Assembly (NCBI GenBank): GCA_016870775.1
Contig: VGAK01000002.1
Location: 1-64,000 of the forward strand
Source of the DNA: Actinomycetota bacterium
Lineage (GTDB): Bacteria > Actinomycetota > Acidimicrobiia > Acidimicrobiales > Ilumatobacteraceae
Reading direction: 5' to 3'
DNA: 64,000 nt
Part shown: piece after piece, positions 37,178 to 44,682 of the stretch
How the letters are laid out: every line of letters starts with the position of its first letter
How positions within the stretch are numbered: the first letter of the stretch is position 1
The notes under the pieces: generated by a model
What the model saw: the letters and a program-made list of their open reading frames with translations, nothing else
Database searches by the model: none
Told to the model about the DNA's origin: nothing
Position numbers and translations under genes: made by a program

Positions 37178-37663
37178 TCAGCCCCTCAGGCAGCGCACCA
37201 GCAGCGCCATCTCGACGGCACCGACAGCGGCCTCGTCACCCTTGTTGTCGGTACCCTCGCCGGCGCGCTCCAACGCCTGCTGCTCGGTGTCGACGGTGAG
37301 CACCCCGAACATCACTGGCACACCGGTGTCGAGTTGGGCCTGCTGGATCCCGCGGGCCGCCTCGGCGCAGACGTAGTCGAAGTGCGGGGTGTCGCCGCGG
37401 ATCACGGTCCCGAGGCAGATCACCGCATCGACCTTTCCGGCCTGGGCGAGCACCTTGGCGGCGAGGGGAAGCTCGAAGGCACCCGGCACCCACGACTCGA
37501 TGATGTCGGCGTCGGCGACCCCCAGTCGCGCGAGACCGCGACGCGTGCCGTCGCGGAGTCGTCCGACAACGTGGTCGTTGAAGCGCGCCGCCACGATCCC
37601 GACTCGCAGGCCACGGCCGTCGAGGTCGGGTGCGGGTACCCCTGATGATCCCGAGCGCGTCAC
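37178..37663 (-). CDS. ribH: 6,7-dimethyl-8-ribityllumazine synthase
   Basis: 161 residues from GTG at 37663, overlapping ribBA by 4 nt. IVAARFNDHVVGRL, SWVPGAFELPLAAKVLA, CLGTVIRGDTPHFDYV and VLTVDTEQQALER are the lumazine synthase blocks. It joins the ribitylamino-uracil and butanone-phosphate intermediates, the step before riboflavin synthase. Confidence 0.97.
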   Translation of the reverse strand: MTRSGSSGVPAPDLDGRGLRVGIVAARFNDHVVGRLRDGTRRGLARLGVADADIIESWVPGAFELPLAAKVLAQAGKVDAVICLGTVIRGDTPHFDYVCAEAARGIQQAQLDTGVPVMFGVLTVDTEQQALERAGEGTDNKGDEAAVGAVEMALLVRCLRG

Positions 37664-38886
37664 TCGCTGGCTCCGTCGCCGAACTCGATGAGATGCCCGA
37701 GGCGCTCACGCTTGGTGCGCAGGTACGCCTCGTTCTCGGGGGTGGGCACGGTGTTCAACGGGACCCTCTCGACCACCCTCAGATCGAAGCCCCCGAGCCC
37801 GCCGTATTTGGCCGGGTTGTTGGTCATCAGCCTGATCTGCCCGACACCGAGGTCGGCCAGGATCTGGGCACCGATCCCGTACTCACGGCTGTCGACGGGC
37901 AGACCGAGTTCGGTGTTGGCGTCCACCGTGTCGAAGCCGCGGTCCTGCAGCGAGTAAGCGCGGATCTTGTGTCCGATGCCGATGCCGCGCCCCTCGTGGC
38001 CGCGCAGGTAGACGATGACCCCGCGTCCCTCCTGCTCGATCAGGCGCATCGCGGTCGCCAACTGTGGCCCGCAGTCGCACCGGCGGGACGCGAACACGTC
38101 ACCGGTGAGGCACTCGCTGTGCACCCTGACGAGCAGGGGAGCTTCGTCGATCTCACCCTTGACGAAGGCGAGATGCTCGACTCCGTCGATCGTCGACCGG
38201 TAGGCGATGCACTCGAACGAGCCGAAGTCCGTGGGGACCGTCGCTTCGCCCATGCGCTCCACGAGGCGCTCGTTGTGCCGGCGGTAGTGGATCAACTCGG
38301 CGATCGACGACAGCAGCAGGCCGTGCTCGGCGCAGAAGTCACGCAACTGCGGGAGGCGCATCATGGTGCCGTCGTCGTTCTGGATCTCGCAGATCACCCC
38401 GGCCGGTTCGCAACCGGCGAGGCGCGCGAGGTCGACGGCTGCCTCGGTGTGTCCCGCGCGCTTGAGCACACCGCCCTGTCTGGCGCGCAACGGGAAGATG
38501 TGTCCCGGTCGGGCGAACTCCTTGAAAGTGGCGGATGGATCTGCGAGCGCGCGCAGTGTCGCGGCGCGGTCAGCCGCACTTATGCCGGTGGTCGTTCCCT
38601 CGATCAGGTCCACCGTGTCGGTGAATGCGGTGCGCTGACTCTCGGTGTTCTGCTCCACCATGAGTGGGAGCCGGAGATCATCGCAGCGCTCGTCGGTGAG
38701 CGGCGCGCACACCACTCCGCTCGTGTGGCGGATGATGAAGGCGAGTTTCTCGGGGGTGGCGAACTGGGCCGCCATGATCAGGTCGCCCTCGTTCTCGCGG
38801 TCCTCGTCGTCGACCATTATCACCATCTCGCCGCGGGCGATGGCAGCGACGACCTCCGAGATCGGGGCGAATCCGTTGTCACTCAT
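37660..38886 (-). CDS. ribBA: Bifunctional DHBP synthase / GTP cyclohydrolase II
   Basis: 408 residues from ATG 38886. The N-terminal RibB domain (about 1-205) has MVDDEDRENEGDL and the late AGHTEAAVDLARLAGC. The C-terminal RibA domain has the zinc site CLTGDVFASRRCDC and the GTP loop LRGHEGRGIG. It makes both early precursors of riboflavin. It overlaps ribD and ribH by 4 nt each. No ribE (riboflavin synthase) is in the operon. Confidence 0.97.
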   Translation of the reverse strand: MSDNGFAPISEVVAAIARGEMVIMVDDEDRENEGDLIMAAQFATPEKLAFIIRHTSGVVCAPLTDERCDDLRLPLMVEQNTESQRTAFTDTVDLIEGTTTGISAADRAATLRALADPSATFKEFARPGHIFPLRARQGGVLKRAGHTEAAVDLARLAGCEPAGVICEIQNDDGTMMRLPQLRDFCAEHGLLLSSIAELIHYRRHNERLVERMGEATVPTDFGSFECIAYRSTIDGVEHLAFVKGEIDEAPLLVRVHSECLTGDVFASRRCDCGPQLATAMRLIEQEGRGVIVYLRGHEGRGIGIGHKIRAYSLQDRGFDTVDANTELGLPVDSREYGIGAQILADLGVGQIRLMTNNPAKYGGLGGFDLRVVERVPLNTVPTPENEAYLRTKRERLGHLIEFGDGASE

Positions 38887-39938
38887 GCCGTCACCGTCCC
38901 CTCGCGAATCGGTTCGAAAATCAGCTCGACGTCGCCGTCGAGCACCCTGTGCGACACCATCTGGCACCGCTGCGGGGCCGCACCCGGTCCGACATCGTCC
39001 CTCGGGGCACCACTGAAGAGTCCGGGCGCTGTGTCGTCCCCGCAAACCACGGGTGCCACGTGCAGCACCCAACGGTCCACGAGACCGGCATCGTGGAACT
39101 CAGTCACCGTCCGGGCGCCGCCCTCGAGGAGCACCTGCAGAGCACCGTCGGCACCGAGGGAGTGGAGAAGTTCGGCGGGATCACCGTTCCACTCGAGGCA
39201 CGGGTGCACACGCGCATCGACCGGGAGAGGCGACGAGGTGAGCACCACGCGCCGGGGCGATTCGCCGTCGGCGTCGCGTACGGTGAGCTGCGGGTCGTCG
39301 GCTCGGATCGTCCCCGCCCCGACCACGATCGCATCGGATTCGGCGCGCAACCGGTGGACCTCCCTTCGCGCGGTCTCGCCGGTGATCCAGCGTCGTCCGC
39401 CGGGTGCGACGGTGCGCCAGTCGAGCGTGCAGGCCATCTTGGCCACCACGAAGGGCCGCCCAGTGCGGCGGTGATGGAGATAGGGCGCGAGTTGCGCCGA
39501 CACATCGGACGCGAGGGTGCCGAGCGTGACGTCGATGCCCGCCGCCCGGAGCTGGGCGATGCCACCGCCTGCCACGCGATGGTCGGGGTCCTCGATGCCC
39601 ACCGTCACCGACGCGATACCGGCTGCGATGATCGCCTCGGTGCAGGGCCCGGTGCGGCCGGTGTGCGAGCACGGCTCGAGCGTGACGACGAGATGTGCAC
39701 CGCGGGTGTCGGCCCCTGCTCGGTGGGCAGTGTCGATCGCGACGATCTCGGCGTGGGACTGTCCGGGGGCGAGCGTGGAGCCGGCGTGGATCGAGCCGTC
39801 GGCGCAGACGATCACCGCGCCCACCCATGGATTCGGCCTGCTGCGGAACCGCGCCCCGGAGGCCTCGGCAATCGCGCGTCGCATCAGCGTCTCGCGCGCA
39901 CCGTCATCGAGGCGCACGGGCGCCACATGTCCATCCAT
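38883..39938 (-). CDS. ribD: Riboflavin-specific deaminase / reductase
   Basis: 351 residues from ATG 39938. The deaminase domain has the zinc ligands in QSHAEIVA and PCSHTGRTGPC. The reductase domain (about 150-351) has VVAKMACTLDW and VGAGTIRADDPQL. It performs the second and third steps of the pathway. AAGGA, 6 nt before the ATG, is the SD, and part of it lies in the closing helix of the FMN riboswitch upstream. Confidence 0.96.
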   Translation of the reverse strand: MDGHVAPVRLDDGARETLMRRAIAEASGARFRSRPNPWVGAVIVCADGSIHAGSTLAPGQSHAEIVAIDTAHRAGADTRGAHLVVTLEPCSHTGRTGPCTEAIIAAGIASVTVGIEDPDHRVAGGGIAQLRAAGIDVTLGTLASDVSAQLAPYLHHRRTGRPFVVAKMACTLDWRTVAPGGRRWITGETARREVHRLRAESDAIVVGAGTIRADDPQLTVRDADGESPRRVVLTSSPLPVDARVHPCLEWNGDPAELLHSLGADGALQVLLEGGARTVTEFHDAGLVDRWVLHVAPVVCGDDTAPGLFSGAPRDDVGPGAAPQRCQMVSHRVLDGDVELIFEPIREGTVTA

Positions 39939-39945
39939 GTCCTGT

Positions 39946-40067
39946 CCTTGCTCCCATCCGGACTGTGACCGTCGGCTCCGGAATTCCACCGGATCGGCCC
40001 CGGCACCTGGGTGACGGGGTTCGCGGGCTGTGACCGCCGGTCGGGACTTTCACCCAACCCTGCAAGG
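39946..40067 (-). promoter_or_regulatory. FMN riboswitch (RFN element)
   Basis: On the minus strand the conserved blocks appear in order: GGGTGAAAGTCCC, ACCGGCGGTCACAGCCCGCG, GATCCGGTGGAATTCCGGAG and GACGGTCACAGTCCGGATGG. A closing helix pairs CCTTGC (40067-40062) with GCAAGG (39951-39946). The 3' strand of that helix includes AAGG of the ribD SD, so FMN binding should block translation of ribD and the coupled genes. Confidence 0.96.
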
Positions 40068-40108
40068 GGTGTTCAGTTGTGCGCCGGTTCCCACCGACCC
40101 AAGAAAGG

Positions 40109-40642
40109 CTATACCCGGGTTTGCTCGGCCAACAACCCGAGGAAGTGTCGCCACTGCCCCAGCAGGGCCGCGACATCGTCGTTCGATTTGACCCCGATCA
40201 CATCGCCGAAGAGCACGACGGAGGCCCCGATCGCGACCACCTGCTGGGCGGCGATGCGGGCGGTCCGTGGCTCGATGCCCTCGACGTTCACGTAACGGTC
40301 GACGAACGCTTTGATCACGATCGGGTCATCGAAGAGATCACCGAACGATGCGCCCTCCAACTTGAGGAACATCACGAGTCGCAACGCCTGTTGTGCCACG
40401 GGGTCGAATGGCTGGATCGCCGGCGCGCCGGCGGGGGATGACGCGATCTGCTCAGCCGCCTCGACCATGAGGTCGCGCAGCACCTCGAGGAGCAGGTCGT
40501 TCTTCGACCCGAACCACGTGTGGACGAAACCGTGGTTCACGTCGGCTTCGGCGGCGATCTCCCGCACGCCCACATCGGTGAACGGGCGCTCGGAGATCAA
40601 CCAGTTAGTGTATTTTGAGGGGGTCAAAATTTCACGCTGCAC
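40109..40642 (-). CDS. TetR-family regulator with abnormal N-terminus
   Basis: 177 residues if started at GTG 40642; TTG 40600 gives 163. The recognition part of the HTH is clear: VGVREIAAEADVNHGFVHTW, then FGSKNDLLLEVL. The usual first helix before ISERPF is replaced by MQREILTPSKYTNW, encoded by AT-rich codons unlike the rest. Either the 5' end was replaced by DNA entering at about 40600-40610, or the gene starts at TTG 40600 behind TACACT (40612-40607) and lacks helix 1. The ligand is unknown. It is divergent from the propeller gene and may control it. Confidence 0.75.
   Translation of the reverse strand: MQREILTPSKYTNWLISERPFTDVGVREIAAEADVNHGFVHTWFGSKNDLLLEVLRDLMVEAAEQIASSPAGAPAIQPFDPVAQQALRLVMFLKLEGASFGDLFDDPIVIKAFVDRYVNVEGIEPRTARIAAQQVVAIGASVVLFGDVIGVKSNDDVAALLGQWRHFLGLLAEQTRV
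40607..40612 (-). promoter_or_regulatory. Possible -10 box for the TetR gene
   Basis: TACACT on the minus strand, 6 nt before TTG 40600, the same spacing as the other leaderless genes here. It abuts the palindrome at 40612-40630. Confidence 0.35.
40612..40630. promoter_or_regulatory. Palindrome between divergent genes (possible operator)
   Basis: ATTTTGA-GGGGG-TCAAAAT, 7-bp arms with a 5-nt spacer, between the TetR gene and the propeller gene. Placement next to the putative TetR -10 fits an autoregulatory operator. Confidence 0.5.
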
Positions 40643-40648
40643 ACTTCA

Positions 40649-42670
40649 ATGCAGCGGATCCGAAGTGGTGCCGTGTTCCGAAGAATCAACCAAAGCAGTG
40701 TGAGACGTCGTGACGCGGTCTCGGTGCGGGTTGCATCGGCCGCGGTGTGTCTGGGCATCACGGCTGGAGCAAATGTTCTCTCCTCGGCGCCCGAGACGGT
40801 GAATGCCGCGGCAAATGCCCGCATGGTGTACGTCACTGGCCGACTCAATCAAGTGCACGTCTTCAATGGATCTTCCAGCACATACCTGCAAGCCATAAGT
40901 GGGACTTCAGCCAACGCCCAGTTCAACGCAATCGTGGCTGCCCCCGATGGCTCGCGTGTCTATCGGACTGCGATGCCAGAAGGTGCAGTCAAGGTCATTG
41001 ACCCTTTCACGGACACGGTTGTGGCGAGCATCGCTGTGATGAGTGATCCCAGGGCGCTGGCGATCAGTCCGGACGGTGCAAGTCTCTATGTGTCAAATTT
41101 GTCAGGGACCTTGAGGAAGATTCGGACTAGTGACTTGTCAACGCTGTGGACCGTCTCGAAGGGTTCGGGAGTGTATGGGATGGGAGTCTCAGCTGACGGC
41201 GCATATCTGTATGTCCCGAACAGCGGAACCAATCAGGTGATCAAGGTCAATTCCGCTGACGGCGCAGAAGTAGCAACGGTGTCCACGGGAGCTGGCGCAG
41301 GGACCAGGTGGGTGGATGCACGAAACGGCTACATCGTCGCCACCAACTACAACACCCACAAGGTGTCGATCATTGACGAGTCGAGCTTCACCGAGCTCGG
41401 TCAGGTCATCACCGGAACCAACCCGATCGGTGTGGTGATCAATCCTGGAGGAACGCGCGCGTATGTCGCCGCCGAGCGGAGCAACCGCGTGGAGGTCATC
41501 GATCTCGTTTTGAGGACGCTCACGCGGTCGGTGGGGATCGGGACGAGGCCATGGGGTGTCGGGGTGTCTGCCGATGACTCGAGGGTCTTCGTGGGTACCT
41601 ATCAGGCGAACAGCTTGTCGGTGATCAATACATCGACATGGGCTGCATCAACAATCGCGGTATCAGGTGATCAGACCATGACTGTTGCTGTCATCGATGT
41701 GCCGGCGACCGCGCCTACAACTTCGACTTCCACGACGACGACCACGACGACCACGACGACCACGACGACGACTATCGCGACTACCACGACAACTACTGCC
41801 GCTGTGACAACTACGACGTCCACAACGATTGGAGCACCGTCGACAACGACGACACTTGCGCCATCCTCCACATCGGTTTCATCGACTACGACTGTTTCGT
41901 CGTCGATGGCCTCTCCGGCGACGACGAGCCTGGCCTCGACCGACCTCGCGCCGACCGCCGCTCAGTCCCCATCCGCCACGACCCCCTCGACCTCATCTGG
42001 TACGACGACATCGGTGGTCGAGACTGTCACTCCACCGCGTGCGAAGGGAACATCAGGTCCATCGGCCACGGGTGCAGCGGTCCCAATCACCACGACAACG
42101 ATGAGGCCAATCACCACGACGAACGTCGAGGCCCCCGAGGCCCCCGATGCAGCTCTTGGAGAGGTCGCCGCAATCATCGGCGGAGCCGATCTTGAGGTGC
42201 AACTTTCCCGGCGCGACAATTCCTTGATTCTCGGTTTCGGTTCTTTGATGGTCTCGATCCACGGAGAGTCTGCAAACGGGGAGCGGGTTCCGCTTGATGC
42301 AAACGGAAACGTGACCTTGTCTGCGAGTGAAAGTGTTGTGATCAGCGGTGAAGGTTTCGAGGAGTCCTCGAACGCGACCATCTGGATCTTCTCCAGTCCT
42401 GTCCGGGTGGGGACCCTCGTGTCTACTTCAGCAGGAACCATCTCAGGTACCTTGCCGGTGCCTGTAGGCATCGAATCTGGCGTTCACCGTCTGGTTCTCG
42501 ACGGAAGTGCCATGAATGGGGATCCAGTGACAGTGGGAATCGGGCTGTTGATCGGTGGTTACGTAAGTGGAAGTGGAGTCAACAAGTGGCTCATCGTCGT
42601 GCCGATCGTGCTCGCGACTACTCTCGGCTTGGTGATTCCGACCACGCTGCGTCGCCGCCGAAAGATCTGA
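40649..42670 (+). CDS. Secreted seven-blade propeller protein with Thr-rich stalk and C-terminal anchor
   Basis: 673 residues from ATG 40649; GTG 40700 would place the basic n-region RRRDAVSVRV directly before the signal core. A signal peptide ends near AAANA. Residues about 58-350 hold seven YVTN-type blades (for example VYVTGRLNQVHVF, LYVPNSGTNQVIKV, AYVAAERSNRVEVI). A Thr/Ser linker (about 352-500), a folded domain (about 515-640, VVISGEGFEESSNATIWIF) and a terminal span followed by RRRRKI complete it. Likely displayed on the cell surface. G+C is low: 52% at 40861-40920 and 55% at 41041-41100, versus 68% at 44041-44100, suggesting transfer. Function unknown. Confidence 0.85.
   Translation: MQRIRSGAVFRRINQSSVRRRDAVSVRVASAAVCLGITAGANVLSSAPETVNAAANARMVYVTGRLNQVHVFNGSSSTYLQAISGTSANAQFNAIVAAPDGSRVYRTAMPEGAVKVIDPFTDTVVASIAVMSDPRALAISPDGASLYVSNLSGTLRKIRTSDLSTLWTVSKGSGVYGMGVSADGAYLYVPNSGTNQVIKVNSADGAEVATVSTGAGAGTRWVDARNGYIVATNYNTHKVSIIDESSFTELGQVITGTNPIGVVINPGGTRAYVAAERSNRVEVIDLVLRTLTRSVGIGTRPWGVGVSADDSRVFVGTYQANSLSVINTSTWAASTIAVSGDQTMTVAVIDVPATAPTTSTSTTTTTTTTTTTTTTIATTTTTTAAVTTTTSTTIGAPSTTTTLAPSSTSVSSTTTVSSSMASPATTSLASTDLAPTAAQSPSATTPSTSSGTTTSVVETVTPPRAKGTSGPSATGAAVPITTTTMRPITTTNVEAPEAPDAALGEVAAIIGGADLEVQLSRRDNSLILGFGSLMVSIHGESANGERVPLDANGNVTLSASESVVISGEGFEESSNATIWIFSSPVRVGTLVSTSAGTISGTLPVPVGIESGVHRLVLDGSAMNGDPVTVGIGLLIGGYVSGSGVNKWLIVVPIVLATTLGLVIPTTLRRRRKI
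41732..41773 (+). repeat. In-frame Thr-codon repeat in the stalk
   Basis: ACGACGACC repeats of 9 nt follow one another from 41732, giving an uninterrupted run of Thr codons. A length change by whole units would alter stalk length without shifting the frame. Confidence 0.75.
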
Positions 42671-42674
42671 GTGG

Positions 42675-43223
42675 ATGCCTAGATTCAGACGGAGACACTC
42701 ATCGGGTGACGAGGGGATCGGTTGGATCTACGCCGATCTCTTCCTCGCCATGACCGTCGTGGGGCTCGGATCTTCAATCGTGACCGTCTCGAACCCGTCT
42801 CCGGGGGCGGCTGCGCCCACGACGGCCCCAAAGACCTTCCAGCTCAGTTGTAGCGAGTTCCCGGTGAGGGTTCCCGGCAACATCCAGGCAAGGAATGGTG
42901 GCGAGCGTATCGAGAAGGCGATCAACGACGAGATCGCCGATCGAGGCTGGAATGCCGAGGTCGCAAAACCCGGGCTTGTCCTCGTGATGGGCGGGTTCGC
43001 CGGCTCCGAGACGCCCGGCCAGGGTGACGGACGCGCCAAGGCGCTCCTCCCCACACTGCGCAGGGCCTCGCCTTTGCTTGAACGCGTCGAGATGCGCACC
43101 GGTGGGGCGCGCAGCGTGCGGGTCGATGGCGACAACGTGTCCGTGGGTGGCGCCGGTTCGTATGTGATGATTGTCTACTTGTTGTTCAGCGGCCCCCCGT
43201 TGGACGAGGACTGCACCACCTGA
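42675..43223 (+). CDS. Single-span protein with MotB/TolR-like N-terminus
   Basis: 182 residues from ATG 42675, 4 nt after the propeller gene. An Arg-rich start is followed by one span (about 16-37) reading GWIYADLFLAMTVVG. The Asp at residue 21 inside the span is the arrangement seen in ion-driven MotB/TolR/ExbD stators. A Pro/Ala linker leads to an exported region with LVLVMGGFAGSETPGQGDGR and VGGAGSYVMIVYLLF, which could be a divergent OmpA-like fold. Two Cys (about 59, 180) may be paired. Function unknown; the stator resemblance is inference. Confidence 0.72.
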   Translation: MPRFRRRHSSGDEGIGWIYADLFLAMTVVGLGSSIVTVSNPSPGAAAPTTAPKTFQLSCSEFPVRVPGNIQARNGGERIEKAINDEIADRGWNAEVAKPGLVLVMGGFAGSETPGQGDGRAKALLPTLRRASPLLERVEMRTGGARSVRVDGDNVSVGGAGSYVMIVYLLFSGPPLDEDCTT

Positions 43224-43244
43224 GCGGGCGGGAAAAACGAGAAC

Positions 43245-43790
43245 ATGTCGACATTGATGCCTTCCCACGAGGACTCGCACATGAATGCCGTCAGGGCGAT
43301 AGGCCGGTGGATGGACGTGTCGAAGCAGACCGACACGTTGTCGGGATCGGCCGCGGTCTTCGTCGAGGACATCCGCAACGAGCGCAACATCGTGGTGTGG
43401 TCGCGGGTCAATGTGGAGCAGATCCTTCCCTACCGGCTCGAGACGCCGCGACTGTTGCTCGTCGTGCGTGCGGGCGCGCTGTTCCTGCCGATCCTGCTCA
43501 CATGGCTTGCCCTCTCGCAGGTCATCGAACCGTTCGCGGAGTTCATCCAGAACCAGCAGCCGAGCGCGAACTTCCTCTGGTTCTGGCAGGCGAACCCCGG
43601 TGGGTCGTTCTCAGGTCTGTGGGAACTGGGGCACGTCGCCCTGACCGATGCGGCTGTGCTCGCGTTCCTGACGGTGCTCGCGATGCGGATCGAGTGGTGG
43701 CAGACCTCGCGCGCCGAACGTGCCGAGCACGCCTATTCCGAGATGCTCTCGGCGGTCGAGATGTACTTCGTTTCGGTCCGCGAGAAGTGA
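43245..43790 (+). CDS. Two-span membrane protein of the envelope cluster
   Basis: 181 residues from ATG 43245. Two hydrophobic spans (about 69-93 and 129-148) flank an exported loop rich in aromatic residues (FLWFWQANPGG). A cytosolic N-terminal half with charged residues (FVEDIRNERNIVVW) and a C-terminal helix (ERAEHAYSEMLSAVEMYF) complete it. It could be the membrane partner of the MotB-like protein, though it does not show MotA/ExbB motifs I can recognise. Its last 58 nt overlap the end of the convergent EamA gene. Confidence 0.7.
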   Translation: MSTLMPSHEDSHMNAVRAIGRWMDVSKQTDTLSGSAAVFVEDIRNERNIVVWSRVNVEQILPYRLETPRLLLVVRAGALFLPILLTWLALSQVIEPFAEFIQNQQPSANFLWFWQANPGGSFSGLWELGHVALTDAAVLAFLTVLAMRIEWWQTSRAERAEHAYSEMLSAVEMYFVSVREK

Positions 43791-44623
43791 GCCATCGCCG
43801 CGACACCCGCCAGAACCGCCACCGTGCCGAGCGCGCGGGGCGCGGTGACTGACTCGGAGAAGACGAGCACACCGACGAGAACCGAGACCACCGGCTCGGT
43901 GGTGCTGAGGATTGCCGCGGTGCTCGGCGCCAGTCGCGCGATGCCGGCGAAGAAAAATCCCATCCCGACGATCGTGGACACGATCGCCGCACCGATTGCG
44001 GCCCACCAGGCCGCGGCATCCGTCGGGATCTCGGATCGGTGCAGGGGGAGAGCAGCCAGGTGTGCCACCGAGGCACCGATCATCACGACGGTGAGCGAGG
44101 TGAGTGCACCTGCGATGTGCACTGTCCTGCTGGAGACGAGGATGTAGACGGTGTACCACGCGGCCCCCGCCAGCATCGCCGCCACTCCGGTCGCACTGCC
44201 CGCACCGACTTGTCCGGCCGTGAGCGCCGTTCCCATGACCACGACGGCCAGGCACGCGGCCGCTGCCCGCGAGGGCCGGGTGCCAAAGACTGTCCAGGCC
44301 GCGAGGGTGACCATGACCGGATAGGAGTAGAAGATCACCGTCGCGAGGCTCACGTCGATCCGGTCGATCCCGAAGAAGTAGAAACTCGACTGCCCCGCGT
44401 ACCCGATCGCGCCGAGACCGAAGAGCGTGGCCAACACGCGACCCCGCGGCCACGGGACACCGCGTTCCCGGACCAGCCGGATCGCGACCAGGCACACCGC
44501 CGCGATCGGGAACCGGACGGCGAGCAGCCCGAGAGGCTCGGTTCCGTGGTCATAGGCGACCCGGGCAAAGAGGGGGAGCAACCCGAACGCGGCACCGCTC
44601 ACGAGGATGTAGACGGTGCCCAC
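43733..44623 (-). CDS. EamA-family (DMT superfamily) transporter
   Basis: 296 residues from GTG 44623, with ten predicted spans in two EamA repeats (for example VSGAAFGLLPLFARVAYDHG in the first and TTEPVVSVLVGVLVFSESV in the second). Members export metabolites or amino acids; the substrate is unknown. A leaderless-type -10 (TAGCGT) lies 7 nt upstream, back to back with the promoter of the hydrolase on the other strand. The 3' end overlaps the two-span gene tail to tail. Confidence 0.9.
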   Translation of the reverse strand: MGTVYILVSGAAFGLLPLFARVAYDHGTEPLGLLAVRFPIAAVCLVAIRLVRERGVPWPRGRVLATLFGLGAIGYAGQSSFYFFGIDRIDVSLATVIFYSYPVMVTLAAWTVFGTRPSRAAAACLAVVVMGTALTAGQVGAGSATGVAAMLAGAAWYTVYILVSSRTVHIAGALTSLTVVMIGASVAHLAALPLHRSEIPTDAAAWWAAIGAAIVSTIVGMGFFFAGIARLAPSTAAILSTTEPVVSVLVGVLVFSESVTAPRALGTVAVLAGVAAMAHFSRTETKYISTAESISE

Positions 44624-44630
44624 CCGAACA

Positions 44631-44636
44631 ACGCTA
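44631..44636 (-). promoter_or_regulatory. -10 box of leaderless EamA gene
   Basis: TAGCGT on the minus strand, 7 nt before GTG 44623, with no SD. Confidence 0.45.
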
Positions 44637-44669
44637 ACGACCGGGCCGTGTCGGTCGGCGTTCTCGGCA

Positions 44670-44675
44670 TAGGTT
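44670..44675 (+). promoter_or_regulatory. -10 box of leaderless epoxide-hydrolase-like gene
   Basis: TAGGTT, 7 nt before GTG 44683. It decides for GTG 44683 over the upstream TTG 44674. Confidence 0.45.
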
Positions 44676-44682
44676 GGATCGC

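Noticed and set aside
41700-41800. The repeats at 41.7 kb as a CRISPR array
   Set aside because: They are 9-nt in-frame Thr codons without spacers; no cas genes in the window.
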